Shown piece by piece: positions 1 to 11,449 of a DNA stretch of 64,000 nucleotides. The position numbers and the translations under genes were made by a program. The DNA is from Larimichthys crocea (Eukaryota; Chordata; Actinopteri; Sciaenidae): assembly GCF_000972845.2 (NCBI RefSeq), contig NC_040011.1:20661809-20725808 (forward strand), written 5' to 3'. The notes beneath the pieces are model-generated. The model was not told where the DNA came from. It did no database searches and saw only the letters and a program-made list of their open reading frames with translations. Position 1 is the stretch's first letter, and each line of letters begins with the position of its first letter.

Positions 1-1814
1 AGTATCCATCTGGCCATTTAGCTTACAGGAAATAATTTCAGTGTGAAAGGCGATCTGTCCCACTAATATCTAATGCTGCATTCATGTCACAGAGGAATCC
101 TTGTTACGAGTTTATAATGAACAACATAGAAGTGCCATTAAACCAAACAAATGTCTCACATTAACTATCATCAAAGGCTGTCATTCATGCAAATGAATCC
201 AAATATTTGATGAATGTGGTGCTATATTGTCAGTGCACTGTATTTTAATCAATGCGTGTATGTGCTTTTAATGCTGTATTTAGTTTTTGCATGCACAAAG
301 TGTCACCAGCTGAATAAAAAAGAAAAGCACCTTGTTTAAACTAATGACAGCACTTTGAATTGAATCCTCATTTTTAACTTCCAACTGAAGTTTTGATCCC
401 TGTATGTGTTTTTATTTACATTTATATGTATTTTTTATTCACATTTCTTTATTGGTTGTTGTGCAGAGGAGGCAGTAGAGTAAACAACATTTGGCTCTTC
501 TTTTATTCATTTTGTTTTCTGTGAAGCACTTTGTACCCTTGTTAAGAAAAGTACTATATAAAAAAGTTTATGATTATTATTACATATTAGGATTCTACAC
601 CTCTCTTAATTTTAATGTGGAATGGAAAATTCATGTCACAAAGAAAAAAACATTGTATCCAGTTATCAAAGAGAAAAAGATACACGTAACACGGTGACAC
701 ACTGGAGTACATAAAAAAGGAAATACATATAACAGCATGAATTTATGGCTTAGTTTGATATGTTTTTATTTAAGCACTTTAAATCTTCCGTATGACGCCG
801 AGGTAGAATGATGAAATCAACAAACAAAGTCCTCATTTAAAATCAGAAGAACAAGCTAGTTTACAGGGATGTCTGGATCCTCCAGTGTGTGTCATGAGTT
901 TCCCAGAGACCTGTCAATGCTTCATATACCACAGCTAACAGGCTGTGAGGGGCTCTGCTGAAGGCTTTGCACTGGATATACAGTCATGAATATTTCATAG
1001 TTCATACTTTTACTTTTTACTGGTCTCTGACGGCGTAGCCCGCTGGTTACTTCTCCCTTGTCACATGCAAAGTGCAGATACACAAGGGGGAGGTGTTTGA
1101 CAGTTTGTTTGTATAGGGACTTCATAAGGACAGCTCAGCATGACTGTAATACATGAAAAGCCGCAGTGGCAGTATGGTGCAGAGAAGGTGATTCCAGCAG
1201 GTTGGCATGCTGTTTATCAGCAATAAAAAGGCAAATCACAAATCACAGCTAGTCACAAAACACAGAGAGAGATGCAGTAAGGGAAGAGGATTTATATATG
1301 ACTGAGTGTCCTCCTCCAGGCTCAGCATGTCTGGGAAGGTGAAAGAAGCTTCTAAGACAATTCTAACGTGTTTGCATGCTTCAAAACTCTTTAGAAAAAA
1401 ATTAGCACATATCTGATTCAGGTCACATCTCCAGCTGCAGTTACATGGAGGCTTTGTACATGTGAAATAGCTTGATATCTATTTATTGAACATCTAATGC
1501 CATCCACTTTAAAAAGCCTCACCTGTGCACACGAAACAAGTCTTCTTAGAGTCAAATATTATATTCTACAGGTCATATAAACACATTCATACTCATTTTA
1601 AACCATCTGATATGTTCTGCAGGAAATTCAACATGCTGTAAATGATGGTAGCGATTTAAAGAGTGAACAAGAATATATAGGAAATGAATAAACCTGACCG
1701 CACACATCTGGTATTATATGTATTTCAGGGGTCCCATTTTAAAGGAGAATTTGAATTATTGGTCATTTTTATCTGGCTATTGGTTATAATAAAAATGAGA
1801 TTTAGGCATGGAAG
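1..1814. other. No recognisable feature
   Basis: AT-rich DNA with frequent stops in all frames. The short open frames here show no domain or motif I recognise. I see no repeat boundary or RNA gene in it. Confidence 0.5.
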
Positions 1815-1820
1815 CTAAAC

Positions 1821-2386
1821 TGACAAGCCTGGGACACAGAGGTAGGACTCGGATGCAGAGCTGGTCAGAAGGCTTTATTGAGCACACAAAAAAGGGGAAT
1901 GATCAACAGAAAGCGCCTCGAACAGGAGGGATGGCTATGAATAATTACTCAGCAAAATCCTAACGCCTAGGGAAAAAAAACAAAAACTGATGAAAACAGA
2001 AGTGGGAGGGAAAAACCACAAACGGGGAAGTCCAAACTCTCACTAAGTATTGCTATGAAAATTAAATGACCAAAATTAAAAGGCCAACAAAAAACTCTCA
2101 AATCGAGGCGAAAACTGTGGAAGGGAATTACAGACTGTGATGAGATACGACTGGTGGGTCAAGACGAATGACAAGACACACTGGCACAGGACAAAGGGAG
2201 ACACAGACTATATGAACACATGGAGGCAATGGGGAACAGGTGGACACAATCAGGAATCAGGGAAGACACATGAGGAAGGCCAAGTGACCTGAAACAAGAG
2301 GTGAGTTCATTTCAAAAATGAAACAGGAAGTCACAAAACAAACAAGGAGACAGGACAAAAACTCAACTTGACATACCGGTGTGACA
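1821..2386. mobile_element. Solo LTR of a Ty3/gypsy-type retrotransposon
   Basis: A 566-bp unit starting TGACAAGCC and ending GGTGTGACA. It has the TG...CA termini and TGxCA/TGACA inverted ends of an LTR. The flanks are identical: CTAAAC at 1815-1820 and CTAAAC at 2387-2392, as expected of a target-site duplication (gypsy elements make about 4-6 bp). It shares its ends and inner stretches (for example GGCACAGGACAAAGGGAGAC near 2183) with the gypsy 3' LTR at 36910-37807, which adjoins a pol gene. No internal region is present, so this is probably the product of LTR-LTR recombination. By comparison with that copy, the element's sense strand is minus. Confidence 0.8.
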
Positions 2387-2808
2387 CTAAACACTGCTTA
2401 GGGCAGGAAGCAGCAAAACTATCTGAAAAAATCTATTTAAGCGCAAACATATTCAGACAGTCTGATGCGGAATTTAATCTACGCTCTCTTCAAAGCCACC
2501 AGACCAGGGGCCTCATGTACAAAGCATGCGTACGCACAAAAAAGTGGCGTACGTCCTTTCCCACGCTCACGTTCAAATGTATCAAACGTGAAACAATCGT
2601 AGAAATGTGCGTGCCCCACGCCAATTTCATAGCTGTCGTACGCACGTTTCTACAGCTATTGTTCCTTTGGCGACACTTAGAGGTGAAGCTGGGAAACTGT
2701 TAATAATGTGAAAACAAGTAGTCATTAGAGTGATGTGCACATCAGAGACACACTTATGAACTATTAACACACGCAGGTGTTTGCAATTATATAAGTGGAT
2801 ATAAAAGC

Positions 2809-3491
2809 ATGCGCAATGTGATTAAGAAAATGATATTAACAAAGACAGCGTTAGCGTTGTTAGAGGACCTTGCAACGGACCGCCGTGAGCGATTTAAGGA
2901 ACGCAAGGATTTACTTGCAAACCATGATAATTGGCTCATAAGCCGATTTCGGTTACCAAGGCCAGTGTTACTGGAGTTACTGCAGAGCTGCGGCCGGCCC
3001 GAGAGCGCAACGGGGGCCGGCGGGCCGGCTGCCTGACTGCGCTGGGGTTCCCGGCAACAGGGGCATTCCAGCGGGAGCTGGCCGATCGGTCAGGAGTGTG
3101 CCAGTTAACCCTGAGCCGAGCCATGCCAGCTGTGTGGGACGGAATCATCCGAATGTCTTCCTGGTACATCAGATTCCCATACAGTGCTGTTGAACAGGCC
3201 GACATTAAAGCACAGTTTGCAGCGAGAGCCGGTTTCCCTAATGTAATCGGAGCTATTGACTGCACACACATTGCTATAAAAGCGCCATCACAGGATGATT
3301 TTTTTTATGTTAGTAGGAAACATTTTCATTCCATCAATGTTCAAATCATATGTGATGCGCGAATGCAGCTAACTAACATCGTGGCAAGGTGGCCTGGTTC
3401 AACGCACGACTCATTCATTATGACTAACAGCATTGCTGAGAACAGGCTGGAGACTGGCACGGTGCGCGATGGGTGGCTTCTATTCGTTTAA
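2809..3491 (+). pseudogene. HARBI1-like (PIF/Harbinger) transposase, broken
   Basis: In working elements this protein is a nuclease of the DDE type that cuts and moves the element. The N-terminal part (2809 to about 3030) has the family's basic RRERFKER stretch and then shifts frame within a GC-rich patch. The second frame (about 3030-3491) carries the catalytic core: GAIDCTHIAIKAPS with the first Asp, VSRKHFHSINVQIICDA, then ARWPGSTHDSF with the second Asp. The reading stops right after DGWLL, where the family continues toward the third acidic residue. That region is replaced by the hairpin at 3481-3539. The frameshift and the missing C-terminal third make it non-functional. Confidence 0.85.
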
Positions 3492-3539
3492 TTGTCCCGT
3501 ATGTAACGCTGGATTACATACGAAACAATTAAACGAATA
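3481..3539. repeat. Near-perfect 26-bp inverted repeat with 7-nt loop
   Basis: The left arm (3481-3506) and right arm (3514-3539) are reverse complements with 2 mismatches of 26, around a 7-base loop. The similarity extends outward in gapped form: ACTGGCACGG at about 3453-3462 recurs inverted near 3560-3570 next to another shared GGCTTCT. The structure sits exactly where the transposase reading frame ends. It looks like a fold-back (template-switch) duplication that replaced the end of the gene, but this is inference. Confidence 0.85.
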
Positions 3540-3600
3540 AACTCTTTACTTACCCAGAAGCCGTGCCAGTGTGCCAATGCATATTTGGGCATGTGCGCAT

Positions 3601-3913
3601 TCAAATATCATGTTTTTGGTTTTCTTTATTTTCTGCTGGTGAAATTAGAGCTGCAGAGCTTTCTAACAAGCCCCTGATTGTCTCCCTGTGTTCAGTATTC
3701 TTGTCAGTAAAAGCGGGCGTAAAATGTCAGCCACAGCGCCACACCTGTCCACACCTGTGTGTGCGCTGCTCGGATCCCACGGCATTTACAGCCTCACACA
3801 CACACTACCACTCACGTCTTTTTTTTGGTCATATTTATCCCTGTTGACAGGGAACCAAACAGAATCTCCACTTCATTCACTAGAATATCTAGCTCAGACT
3901 CTGTGAAATTCAT
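3601..3913 (-). pseudogene. Myb/SANT-like DNA-binding protein of Harbinger, broken
   Basis: Read on the minus strand from an ATG at 3913, the product begins MNFTESELDILVNEVE, followed by LFGSLSTGIN and, after an in-frame stop, CVCEAVNAVGSEQRT. This is the pattern of the Myb/SANT-like domain protein that Harbinger elements encode beside their transposase; it is thought to bind the element ends and help nuclear import. It is convergent with the transposase remnant. At least one stop after RREW and a frame disturbance around 3690-3760 break it. The end is near a TGA at 3601-3603. Confidence 0.7.
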
Positions 3914-4382
3914 TTTCTTTCATTTGTTCATCGCGTTATCTGATCGGGCGAAGAGGTGAATCTCAGGCCCGGGGCCTATTTAAATAGATTTGCATATGTA
4001 AATGGGGCGTGGACAGGGAGGAGTTGCACGTGCGCTCAATTCCATGTTGATTGGCATGTACAAAAGAAACGTGCTTGGATCCATGCTTACGCACACTTTG
4101 ATACATCTGAATATTTTTGTGCGTACGACAGTTTCCGGGTTCTGGCGTACGGCAAGTTTTAGTAGGAAATCCACGCAAGTATTCGTACATGAGGCCCCAG
4201 ACCTCCTTTGACAAAAACAATATAATAATATCATAATATATATTTATCAAACAAGAGTTACTGATGATAGGGTTAGAAAAAGTGAACAGAGTAAAGACAA
4301 AGACAGTTTCATTTTGTTTCTGTCTGTTTAATTGAAATGTGTCTTACATTGAGTTAACAGGATGATTAATGTTAGCTTGGTA

Positions 4383-4768
4383 CACTCAAAAGAAAAATTA
4401 AATGTTGACTAAATTATTTTTAATTAAAGTGACATGTTTAAACCTGCCAGGCTATTTCAGAGAACTGGAAGAACAAAACCTAAAAAACTCACAAAAACAA
4501 AAAGAAATACATTTTTTGTTCCCATGAGAACAACGTTCAAAATTAAGTTAAATATAGATCCATGATTTGTTGTTAAAAGTTTTTCATCTGCAGACGCAAA
4601 GAATTTATTTTGTCAACAGGTTACACATAATTATATTAAGTTCTTTCAACTCAAAAAATGTTACGCAGTTGAACCCCTAACATAATATTTTTGAGTTGAA
4701 ATAACTTACAATACAATTATGTGGAACCTGTTAATAAATTTAATTAAAGTCAATTAATTTTTTGAGTG
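4383..4768. mobile_element. TA-flanked MITE (Tc1/mariner type)
   Basis: A 386-bp non-coding unit with inverted ends CACTCAAAA / TTTTGAGTG and a TA dinucleotide on each side (4381-4382 and 4769-4770). The subterminal sequence TTTAATTAAAGT appears near both ends. A TA target duplication and short inverted ends fit a non-autonomous Tc1/mariner derivative. No open reading frame. Confidence 0.75.
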
Positions 4769-4770
4769 TA

Positions 4771-7049
4771 AAAGAGAGAAGGTTGAATCCATAAGGTGTA
4801 CACTTGCATTTTTCTGTTTAATAAGGAGAACAGGTGCAACACTATTTCCTTTATTTATCACATGAAACATAGGAAAGTCTTTTGGCTACAGCGTTTTGAT
4901 GATTGATTTGCAGAATTAATTGTTAATAATTTATTAAATGTCCAAATCACTGCCAACGCCATGTCAGGAAAGTTTTAAAAAACTTAATTGACAATATTTA
5001 AAATTCTTAATGCTTTTCTAATGCTTACTTATTATGTGCACAGGAACCTGAATTACATAGTTAGTTATAGCAAATGGTCAAGCAGTTAGATGTGGCAGCA
5101 AAGGGTTTGCTCGAAATACAGAAGAAATTGTGTTTTTTTTTGGGTGACATTTTAGTATTACTTGGGGGAAGTGATGGCCAAAACTTTAAAAATGATACGC
5201 AGGTTTTGAAACAGCACTCCTCAGGCCTCTCAGTGATTCACAGAGTTTCCTGATGGATGGAAAGATTTGTTAACTGTTAAGCTAGTTAGTTCAGTCCATT
5301 CGGCCTGGACTGCGAGCTCAAAGCACCAAGAAGTGTTATTTACAGACTCCTTGCAAAGGAGCTTTGGATTGCCGGAAGGAGGTTTTCAGGGTGAGCCAGT
5401 GGGGAATGCTGATGGAGAATGGTGCTGGTGTTGAGCCAGAACCAGAGCCAGGCAAGCGGCCAATGTAACTGGGCCCAGCAGCCTCTATGGACATGACAGA
5501 GGCAAAGAAACCAAGAGGACATTGACAGAAGACGTTAAGAACAGAAAAGGAAAGAGTGAGCAAGCAAGAGGCAAAAAGTAAATGTGGGACTGACTGACAG
5601 CTTGGTGAAATAAACGGCTGAAAGACAGACGCCGAGCTGGGCTGACTGCTGTTGGACTAGTCAGTAATATTAGCTGCTGCTATGTCTGCTGTTGGTGACC
5701 TTGCTTAATGATTGGCTGATAGCAAAGTTTTTAATCATTAGTAACGTGACCAGGTCAAATACACATGTCCAGCTGTCCACATTAACCACAGTGGTGAAGT
5801 GCTCCCTGGAACTCAAAAGCCAAATTGCACAAATCTTACAAACGTTGCTTTAATGAAGCTGAATTATTCTTTAAGCCGAGATGAAGAGCTGGTGTTTTCC
5901 TGTATAGTTTTCACCATGTGAAACAGCGAAGGGGAACAGTGTTTGAAGTCATCTTTACAGTGTGGAAGCTGTGCCACAGACTATTTTACTGTATGCACCA
6001 GCTGCACAGTGACATGACAGTCATTTTCATGCAGGAGACTCGTATTAACCACCCTTTCCCTCCAGCCTAAATGTACCACGAGGCAGCAGATGAGCAGATG
6101 TCATCTCTTTGTCCAGCCATATATCCTTTTGTGTGTGTCCCTCATTAATAATTAGCCTGTGATGGTGCAGAAGGTTTTATTCATGAGAGAGCGGTGAGAG
6201 CAACAGATTGTGATTGATGGGTGGTGTGTCTGCTGAGACGTGGATGAAAAAGACTGCAATGGCACAGACAGCGCGTCAGCAGATGGTTGGTGATATAGAG
6301 CCACAGCCTCGCTCCAGATAGGTTAATTAGCCTGATAAGTAAAAATGTGTTGAATTTGGCACCTTGTCTGCAGCTGGTTGATATTTCCTTCATACGGTCA
6401 CCACTTATCTTTCAACGCCCGGGAAGCTGCAGATGAGCCTTTGTCTGTACTCAGGTGAGAGGTACACTGTCAGTGCTGCACGAGTAGCTGATGTCAGCTC
6501 CCTCCTGTCTACTGACAGGTGAGTCATGTTACCAGCAGGCATCACTCAAAAAAGAGAAGAGAGTTACCCGAAAAAGTGAATCTTACATAAGCAGTCCATA
6601 ATTCTGTTGCCATGTGCACTGCATCACATGGTAGTGCAACCCTGTCTTATCTCAAACATGTACGGTTTGGAGGAGATGTAATTTGCAGCCTGGGACATGT
6701 TCAATGACAACAGCTTTTAAGATCCAAGATGAGTAACGATTCTTGAATGGAAGATACAGGGAGCAGGAGGGGATCAATGGTTGAGTGTACAAAGCACAGG
6801 ACTTTGATAACAGTGGAAGGGATTTGTGTTGGTTGAAGTTACATCCACCCTAAAAATATAAAGGATATGGGAAATTTATTTGCAAACTGTCACCTATATA
6901 TATAACCAGAATATGTAACCATGACCAGAATATTTGTTCAATCTTAACTCTTCTTTCAGTTTCTAAGTTGTTTTTGTTTTCAATGCCTGAAATATAGCTG
7001 GCTTTTTACCACTATGTTTACCAGTTCATTGCAACGGCTCTTTTTTTAA
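4771..7049. other. No recognisable feature
   Basis: About 2.3 kb with no supported gene or clear repeat boundary. Short open frames near 5336-5563 and 6181-6393 show no domain I recognise. Confidence 0.45.
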
Positions 7050-7069
7050 AATCAGATGATCAGTTGTTC

Positions 7070-7260
7070 TGGCTCTTCCAGTCTGCGTGTCGAAGTGTCC
7101 TTGAACAAGATACTGAACCCCAAATTGCTCCTGAAGGCTGTGCCATCAGTGTGTGAATGTGTGTGAATGGTTAGCTTCCAAACTGATGAGCAGTTGGCAC
7201 CTTGCATGGCAGCCAACCATGTCATCAGTGTACATAAGTACAGTCCATTTACCATTTAGC
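7070..7260 (+). repeat. Probable teleost interspersed repeat fragment
   Basis: The run from GTCGAAGTGTCCTTGA through CATCAGTGTGTGAATG to the CAT(C/G)AGTGTA stretch matches my memory of a widespread fish repeat (a SINE or non-autonomous DNA element). I cannot see inverted ends or a target duplication, so family and limits are uncertain. Confidence 0.4.
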
Positions 7261-9261
7261 TTGCTAAGCAGGGAGTACACAGTAATTTTGTCAGATTCTT
7301 CTAGTGGGAAACTGAAAAAAAAGATGGACAGATGTGATATGGACAACTGACTAACACAGAACTCATTCACATGCCATCAAGTCCACCAGAGGTAGACACC
7401 TTCAGTGAGTGTGCACCCTATGTTTGGTGCCAGCCAGGGTAAACTTGACAGAGACCGGAGAGAAACGAAGGTAACATGGTGTCGTTTTGTCCGACTATTA
7501 TTAAAGATTTATTTTTTTTCTCATTATATTTGCAGGCAATGCCCAGGTTTAAGAGCAAGGCCAACAGAGGACTGTCATCAGTCCAGGTGTGTAGGCTCAA
7601 GCAGTGGTTCCTTTAGGGTCACAAATCTCCAGACCGCACACTAATTTGACTATAATTATTGTTTAATTGATATGTTGTTGAATTGAAATAATGGGTAATT
7701 CGAAGTCAACAGTCGACTTGTCTGCTTTAGACCTAAAATGATAGATAGAAATGCATATTACTAAGGTACCTGGGTAGGTAACATGTTTAAAAACAAAATA
7801 GATTATTATATGCTGTTTGAGTTCTTGGCCCCTCTGAATGTCAATAAAGGGTTAACAGTGATGAGAGATGCTTCCTGTCTCCCGTTCCACACCGCTTGCC
7901 ACAAGGTTGAGAAGCATTGTGCTTGAGCATGTCAGGCTGTTTTATTTCAGGGACAGTCTGTAAGAGGTTATTTATGCACTAAGGTAAGTTTGACACATTG
8001 GATCAATTCCATACAAATTTGACATTTAACATGATGAATTGATTTGAGATTAACGTGGTCATTTGCTTGGAGGACTAACTGAAACATTAATGAGCGTTAT
8101 GTGCCAGAAATATTAAATATCTTTTGCTTTGGGGTCCATTTATCCAACTGTTACTTTCATCCCATGACTGTGTCTTTTTATTTAAAGGTAACAAAGCCCA
8201 GTGTCATTTTCTGTCTGATTGTGACTCATTTATTCAAAATTATTTAAAAAAATGGTTGGTGTTGTAGACGACATGTGCATGTTGTTAAATCAATGCCTTT
8301 CTATGTAAACAGGAAAATGCAGCTCTCACATACTTTGTGTATACCTGCAGTATCAAACTGTATACTCACCATGGGAAGATAAAAGCTGAAGCATACTTGG
8401 TTGGCGATCAAATTTCTTTCTTGAGAACTTCAGATTTTGCACAACCTGAACTGTATATCGTATACATATCATTAATATTATATGAAGAAATAGAATTACT
8501 ATAATAAATAAATCATAGTCATATTTGAAACAGTACAAGATGAATGTTTGTCATGTTTTTGGGAAGGCTGGGCTGAGTAACATGTTTTCAGTTGTTGTTT
8601 CTGCACTTTAAACTTTCCTCTGTGCACCCGCTGGCATCACATCAAATCCTGCCAGAGCCTCCACTGCTTGCCCTCTCTGCTGTCCTGCTGCTGCAGGAAA
8701 AACAGCAGACTTTCTCTGCTACTTTAAACAAATTTGTCAAAGGTGAGCAAGCAACATTAAAACTAGAATTGACCCTCTTTGTGCAGAATAGTGAGCAGCT
8801 CCACATAATACTGTGGCCAGCAAGCAGAAGATATTTCATTAAGATGTGCTTATTTCCCAATACCTGCTGGCAATGTGGTATCACCAGCTTTCAATTTGCA
8901 TATAAATGTAATATATTTTATTGGTGTATTGTGAGGAGGATTCATTATGAGCAGTTCAGCATACAGACTTAAACATAGTCAGACTCTATTATGTCAAAGA
9001 TGGGTCTCGATTATTAAGCCCTCAACCACCAGAGCCCAAACCCTGAATAACAGATTAGGCAACAAGATTTCATATAAGGCACTTCAAACATTTACTTGAA
9101 TCTGATGTAAACAAAATGGTGCCTGTTCAAAGGATATCAGGGAAGTAGAAACCTGATCATGGAGCTGAATAATGCAAGATGCTGAGGATGATCACAGCCT
9201 GCACCAAAGTGCTGCATGTGTACCCTCAGATCCACATGCCCTATTTTTTTTTGTTTTGTTT
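7261..9261. other. No recognisable feature
   Basis: About 2 kb of AT-rich sequence. The frame at 8592-8972 (126 codons) shows no conserved motif and is probably chance. Confidence 0.45.
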
Positions 9262-9267
9262 TATTAC

Positions 9268-9600
9268 TACGGTGGCTGGTAAGTGCAAAACAAAATTACA
9301 AAAATTTAAACACTTTTACAAATGCTCAAACAAATTTACAATTTAGAAAACAAATTTGCAAAATTCAAAACACTTTTACAAACTCTGCAACAAATTTACA
9401 AACTCTGAAACATTTTTACAATCTATGAAACAAATTTACAAACTCTGAAACACTTTTACAAACTCTGAAATAAATTTACACACTGAAATAAATTTACAAA
9501 CTCTCAAACAAATTTACAAAGACAAAATTGTAACGGAAAAGGAATGTAACAAAAGCCGGATCTGACCCGGATCTGATTGTGTGAGCGGTTTGTTTTGAAA
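9268..9600 (+). repeat. Left inverted end with about a dozen minisatellite units
   Basis: After GTGGCTGGTAAGTGCAAAAC come roughly a dozen units of the type ACAAATTTACAAACTCTGAA (about 20-22 bp, variable). They are followed by unique sequence TAACGGAAAAGGAATGTA and GTGTGAGCGGTTTGTTTTG that is also found inverted at the right end. Such repeated units at transposon ends often serve as transposase binding sites; here that role is inference. Confidence 0.8.
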
Positions 9601-9681
9601 GCAGTTCATGGAGCAAAGAAGCACCAAGTCCAAAGACAGACAGTCCAAGTTGCCTTGGCCGTTTTATACAATTTTGCAATG

Positions 9682-9682
9682 T

Positions 9683-9734
<52 letters not shown>
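9682..9734. repeat. (TA)n(TG)n microsatellite
   Basis: About 17 bases of alternating TA followed directly by about 35 bases of TG. It lies within the larger transposon, just inside its left end. Confidence 0.95.
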
Positions 9735-9736
<2 letters not shown>

Positions 9737-9805
9737 ATTAATTACGTCTTTCTGTTGTTTTACTAGATAAACATAGGATTGATGGTGCCACATGGAACTG
9801 ATTTA

Positions 9806-10758
9806 CAGTTTTTTCCAGTTGCTAACATACTGAAATTACATGGATAGCACACATATTTAAACACAGGAGCAAAGCCTCATCTCAAATCTCCAAAACTTTA
9901 AACACATTTTCTGCTTTACACACATTTTGCAATTGGAAATGTCTTTAAGTGTACTGAATGCGGCTCTCTGCATAAGACACAACAATCTGACATAAAGTCA
10001 CATGTTTGCAATTTCAAAACACTGCCATTTAAAATGACACTACATGAGCTCATTGGCCACTATATGTGCCACCTGGCCAAACAGGTGTTATGTAATTGTT
10101 AACACTTCAATCAGGAAGTAAGCAATAAAAGAGCATAGGTGAGCATCTTTGGAAGACATTGCTGAGAGAGGAAGAGGAAGAGGGAGGGTGAGAATGAGAG
10201 GGGGAGGAAGAGTGAGAGGTCGGGGTAGAGCAGTGTTGTCAAATTATTTTGCTTTCCTCTTTATTTCTTTATTTTTTTATTTTTTCTGACATTTTTTCTG
10301 CAATTGTATTTTTCAGCATACTGTTTTGTGAGCATATTTTAGTTCACTCCAATGTAAATATATCTGCTGTGCATATGTTGCACTGACCTGTTTGGTGAAA
10401 AATAAAAAATAAAAATATCTTAATAGCACATGTGTGTATCTGCAAATATTTCTGTGCATGTGAACAATCTGAAGAATTCTCTACAGTTTGAACTATGTTA
10501 GTATTATGGCAAAGCATACTAAAGATAAGAGTGCTTTTCATTATGCCCAACAGTGTGTAGTTGGTTAGACAGAAATCAGTAATACGAATGAAGTCTGTGC
10601 CATCTGGTGCAAAAGTTTGATTTTGGTTGCAGTGCTTCATTTTGCGGGATATATGAGGTGTTTTGCAGTTTGGGTGTGTGGTTTGGTGAATTGTGTTAGT
10701 GTTTTGATAAAACCAGCCTAGTTTGCAAAATTGTGTTTAAGCAATTGGAGAAAAACTG
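9806..10758. mobile_element. TA-flanked non-autonomous Tc1/mariner (IS630-type) element
   Basis: The inverted ends are CAGTTTTTTCCAGTTGCT at 9806 and, reversed, CAGTTTTTCTCCAATTGC ending at 10758, with TA on both sides (9804-9805, 10759-10760). Near 10158-10230 a stretch would encode an Arg-Gly-rich run (ERGRGRGR...). That resembles the N-terminus of some fish IS630-type transposases. The rest is non-coding, so this is a deletion derivative. It is nested inside the HECT/integrase transposon and is therefore younger. Confidence 0.75.
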
Positions 10759-10861
10759 TAAAACCTTTAAGAAGGAACAAACTCCATATATACATAAAGG
10801 TAATAATTGTATCAATTGCATTGTGTTTCAGAGATGCTGTTAAGACTGGTACTTCACAAAA

Positions 10862-11381
10862 GCTTGGACTCAAAAGCACGACTCGAAAAGCAGTTCAGGG
10901 TTCAAATGCCAAATCAGTTTACTAGTCAGAAGAAAGGTTCGGTACATGATAATCAATCAGATCAGGCAAACAAATCCAAAAAGGGCTAGGCAAAGGCAGA
11001 GGTCAGAAAACAGGCAAAACAAAATCCGATCACTAGAAAATCACAAGGCTGGGACGTAAGGCACTGAGGTACAAAATGAACTGGCACAGAGAGGAGGAGA
11101 AACACAGACTAAGTACACAAGAGAGGGGAGTGGTAACAAGACACAGGTGAATCTAATGAGGGCGGGGCAGACAATCAAAACTGGAGGGAAAAACACAGGG
11201 GCAGGAAGTGAGGCGGTCTGAAACGAGAGGAAGGGTAAGTTTCACAATAAAACAGAAATCATATAGTTTAACAATAAAACAGAAAACAAAAACACATGAC
11301 CTTAAGAGGTTTGACGAGATGTGTCAGATGCTCCTGGGAATTCAAGCACAGTTCAACCTGAACAGATAGCAGACTGTGACA
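10862..11381. repeat. Gypsy-type LTR-like segment
   Basis: The sequence ends TGTGACA (11375-11381). Its composition and order resemble the gypsy LTRs at 1821 and 36910: purine-rich blocks, CTGGCACAGAGAGGAGG, GACACAGGTGAAT, GGCAGGAAGTGAGG, GTCTGAAACGAGAGG. I cannot fix the left end or find a target duplication. It lies within the HECT/integrase transposon, just upstream of the first visible HECT exon. Confidence 0.5.
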
Positions 11382-11449
11382 GCCTGTTTCCAGCCATGTT
11401 TCTTGCTCTCAGTGTTGTGTTGTTTTAGACATTTTAATTTTTTTTTCAG

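Larger units (their letters stand above)
2507..4198. mobile_element. Degenerate PIF/Harbinger DNA transposon
   Basis: The ends are inverted copies: GGGGCCTCATGTAC at 2507 and GTACATGAGGCCCC ending at 4198, followed inward by GTACGCAC-rich subterminal repeats on both sides. Inside are a HARBI1-like transposase remnant on the plus strand and a Myb/SANT-like remnant on the minus strand, the two-gene content known for Harbinger elements. The flanks read AGACC just outside both ends (2501-2505 and 4199-4203), not the TWA triplet usual for the family, so the exact boundary is uncertain. Both genes are broken, so the element cannot act on its own. Confidence 0.85.

Noticed and set aside
2936..3271. 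Minus-strand 111-codon frame
   Set aside because: It lies opposite the Harbinger transposase core and shows no motif of its own.
8592..8972. Open frame of 126 codons as a host gene
   Set aside because: No recognisable motif, and an overlapping frame is open on the other strand; most likely chance.
9290..9530. CRISPR-like array (repeated units of about 20 bp)
   Set aside because: Units are contiguous and degenerate with no unique spacers; they form the inverted end of a eukaryotic transposon.
9494..9793. Minus-strand frame with a Thr-His run
   Set aside because: It is a translation of the TG/TA microsatellite, not a protein.
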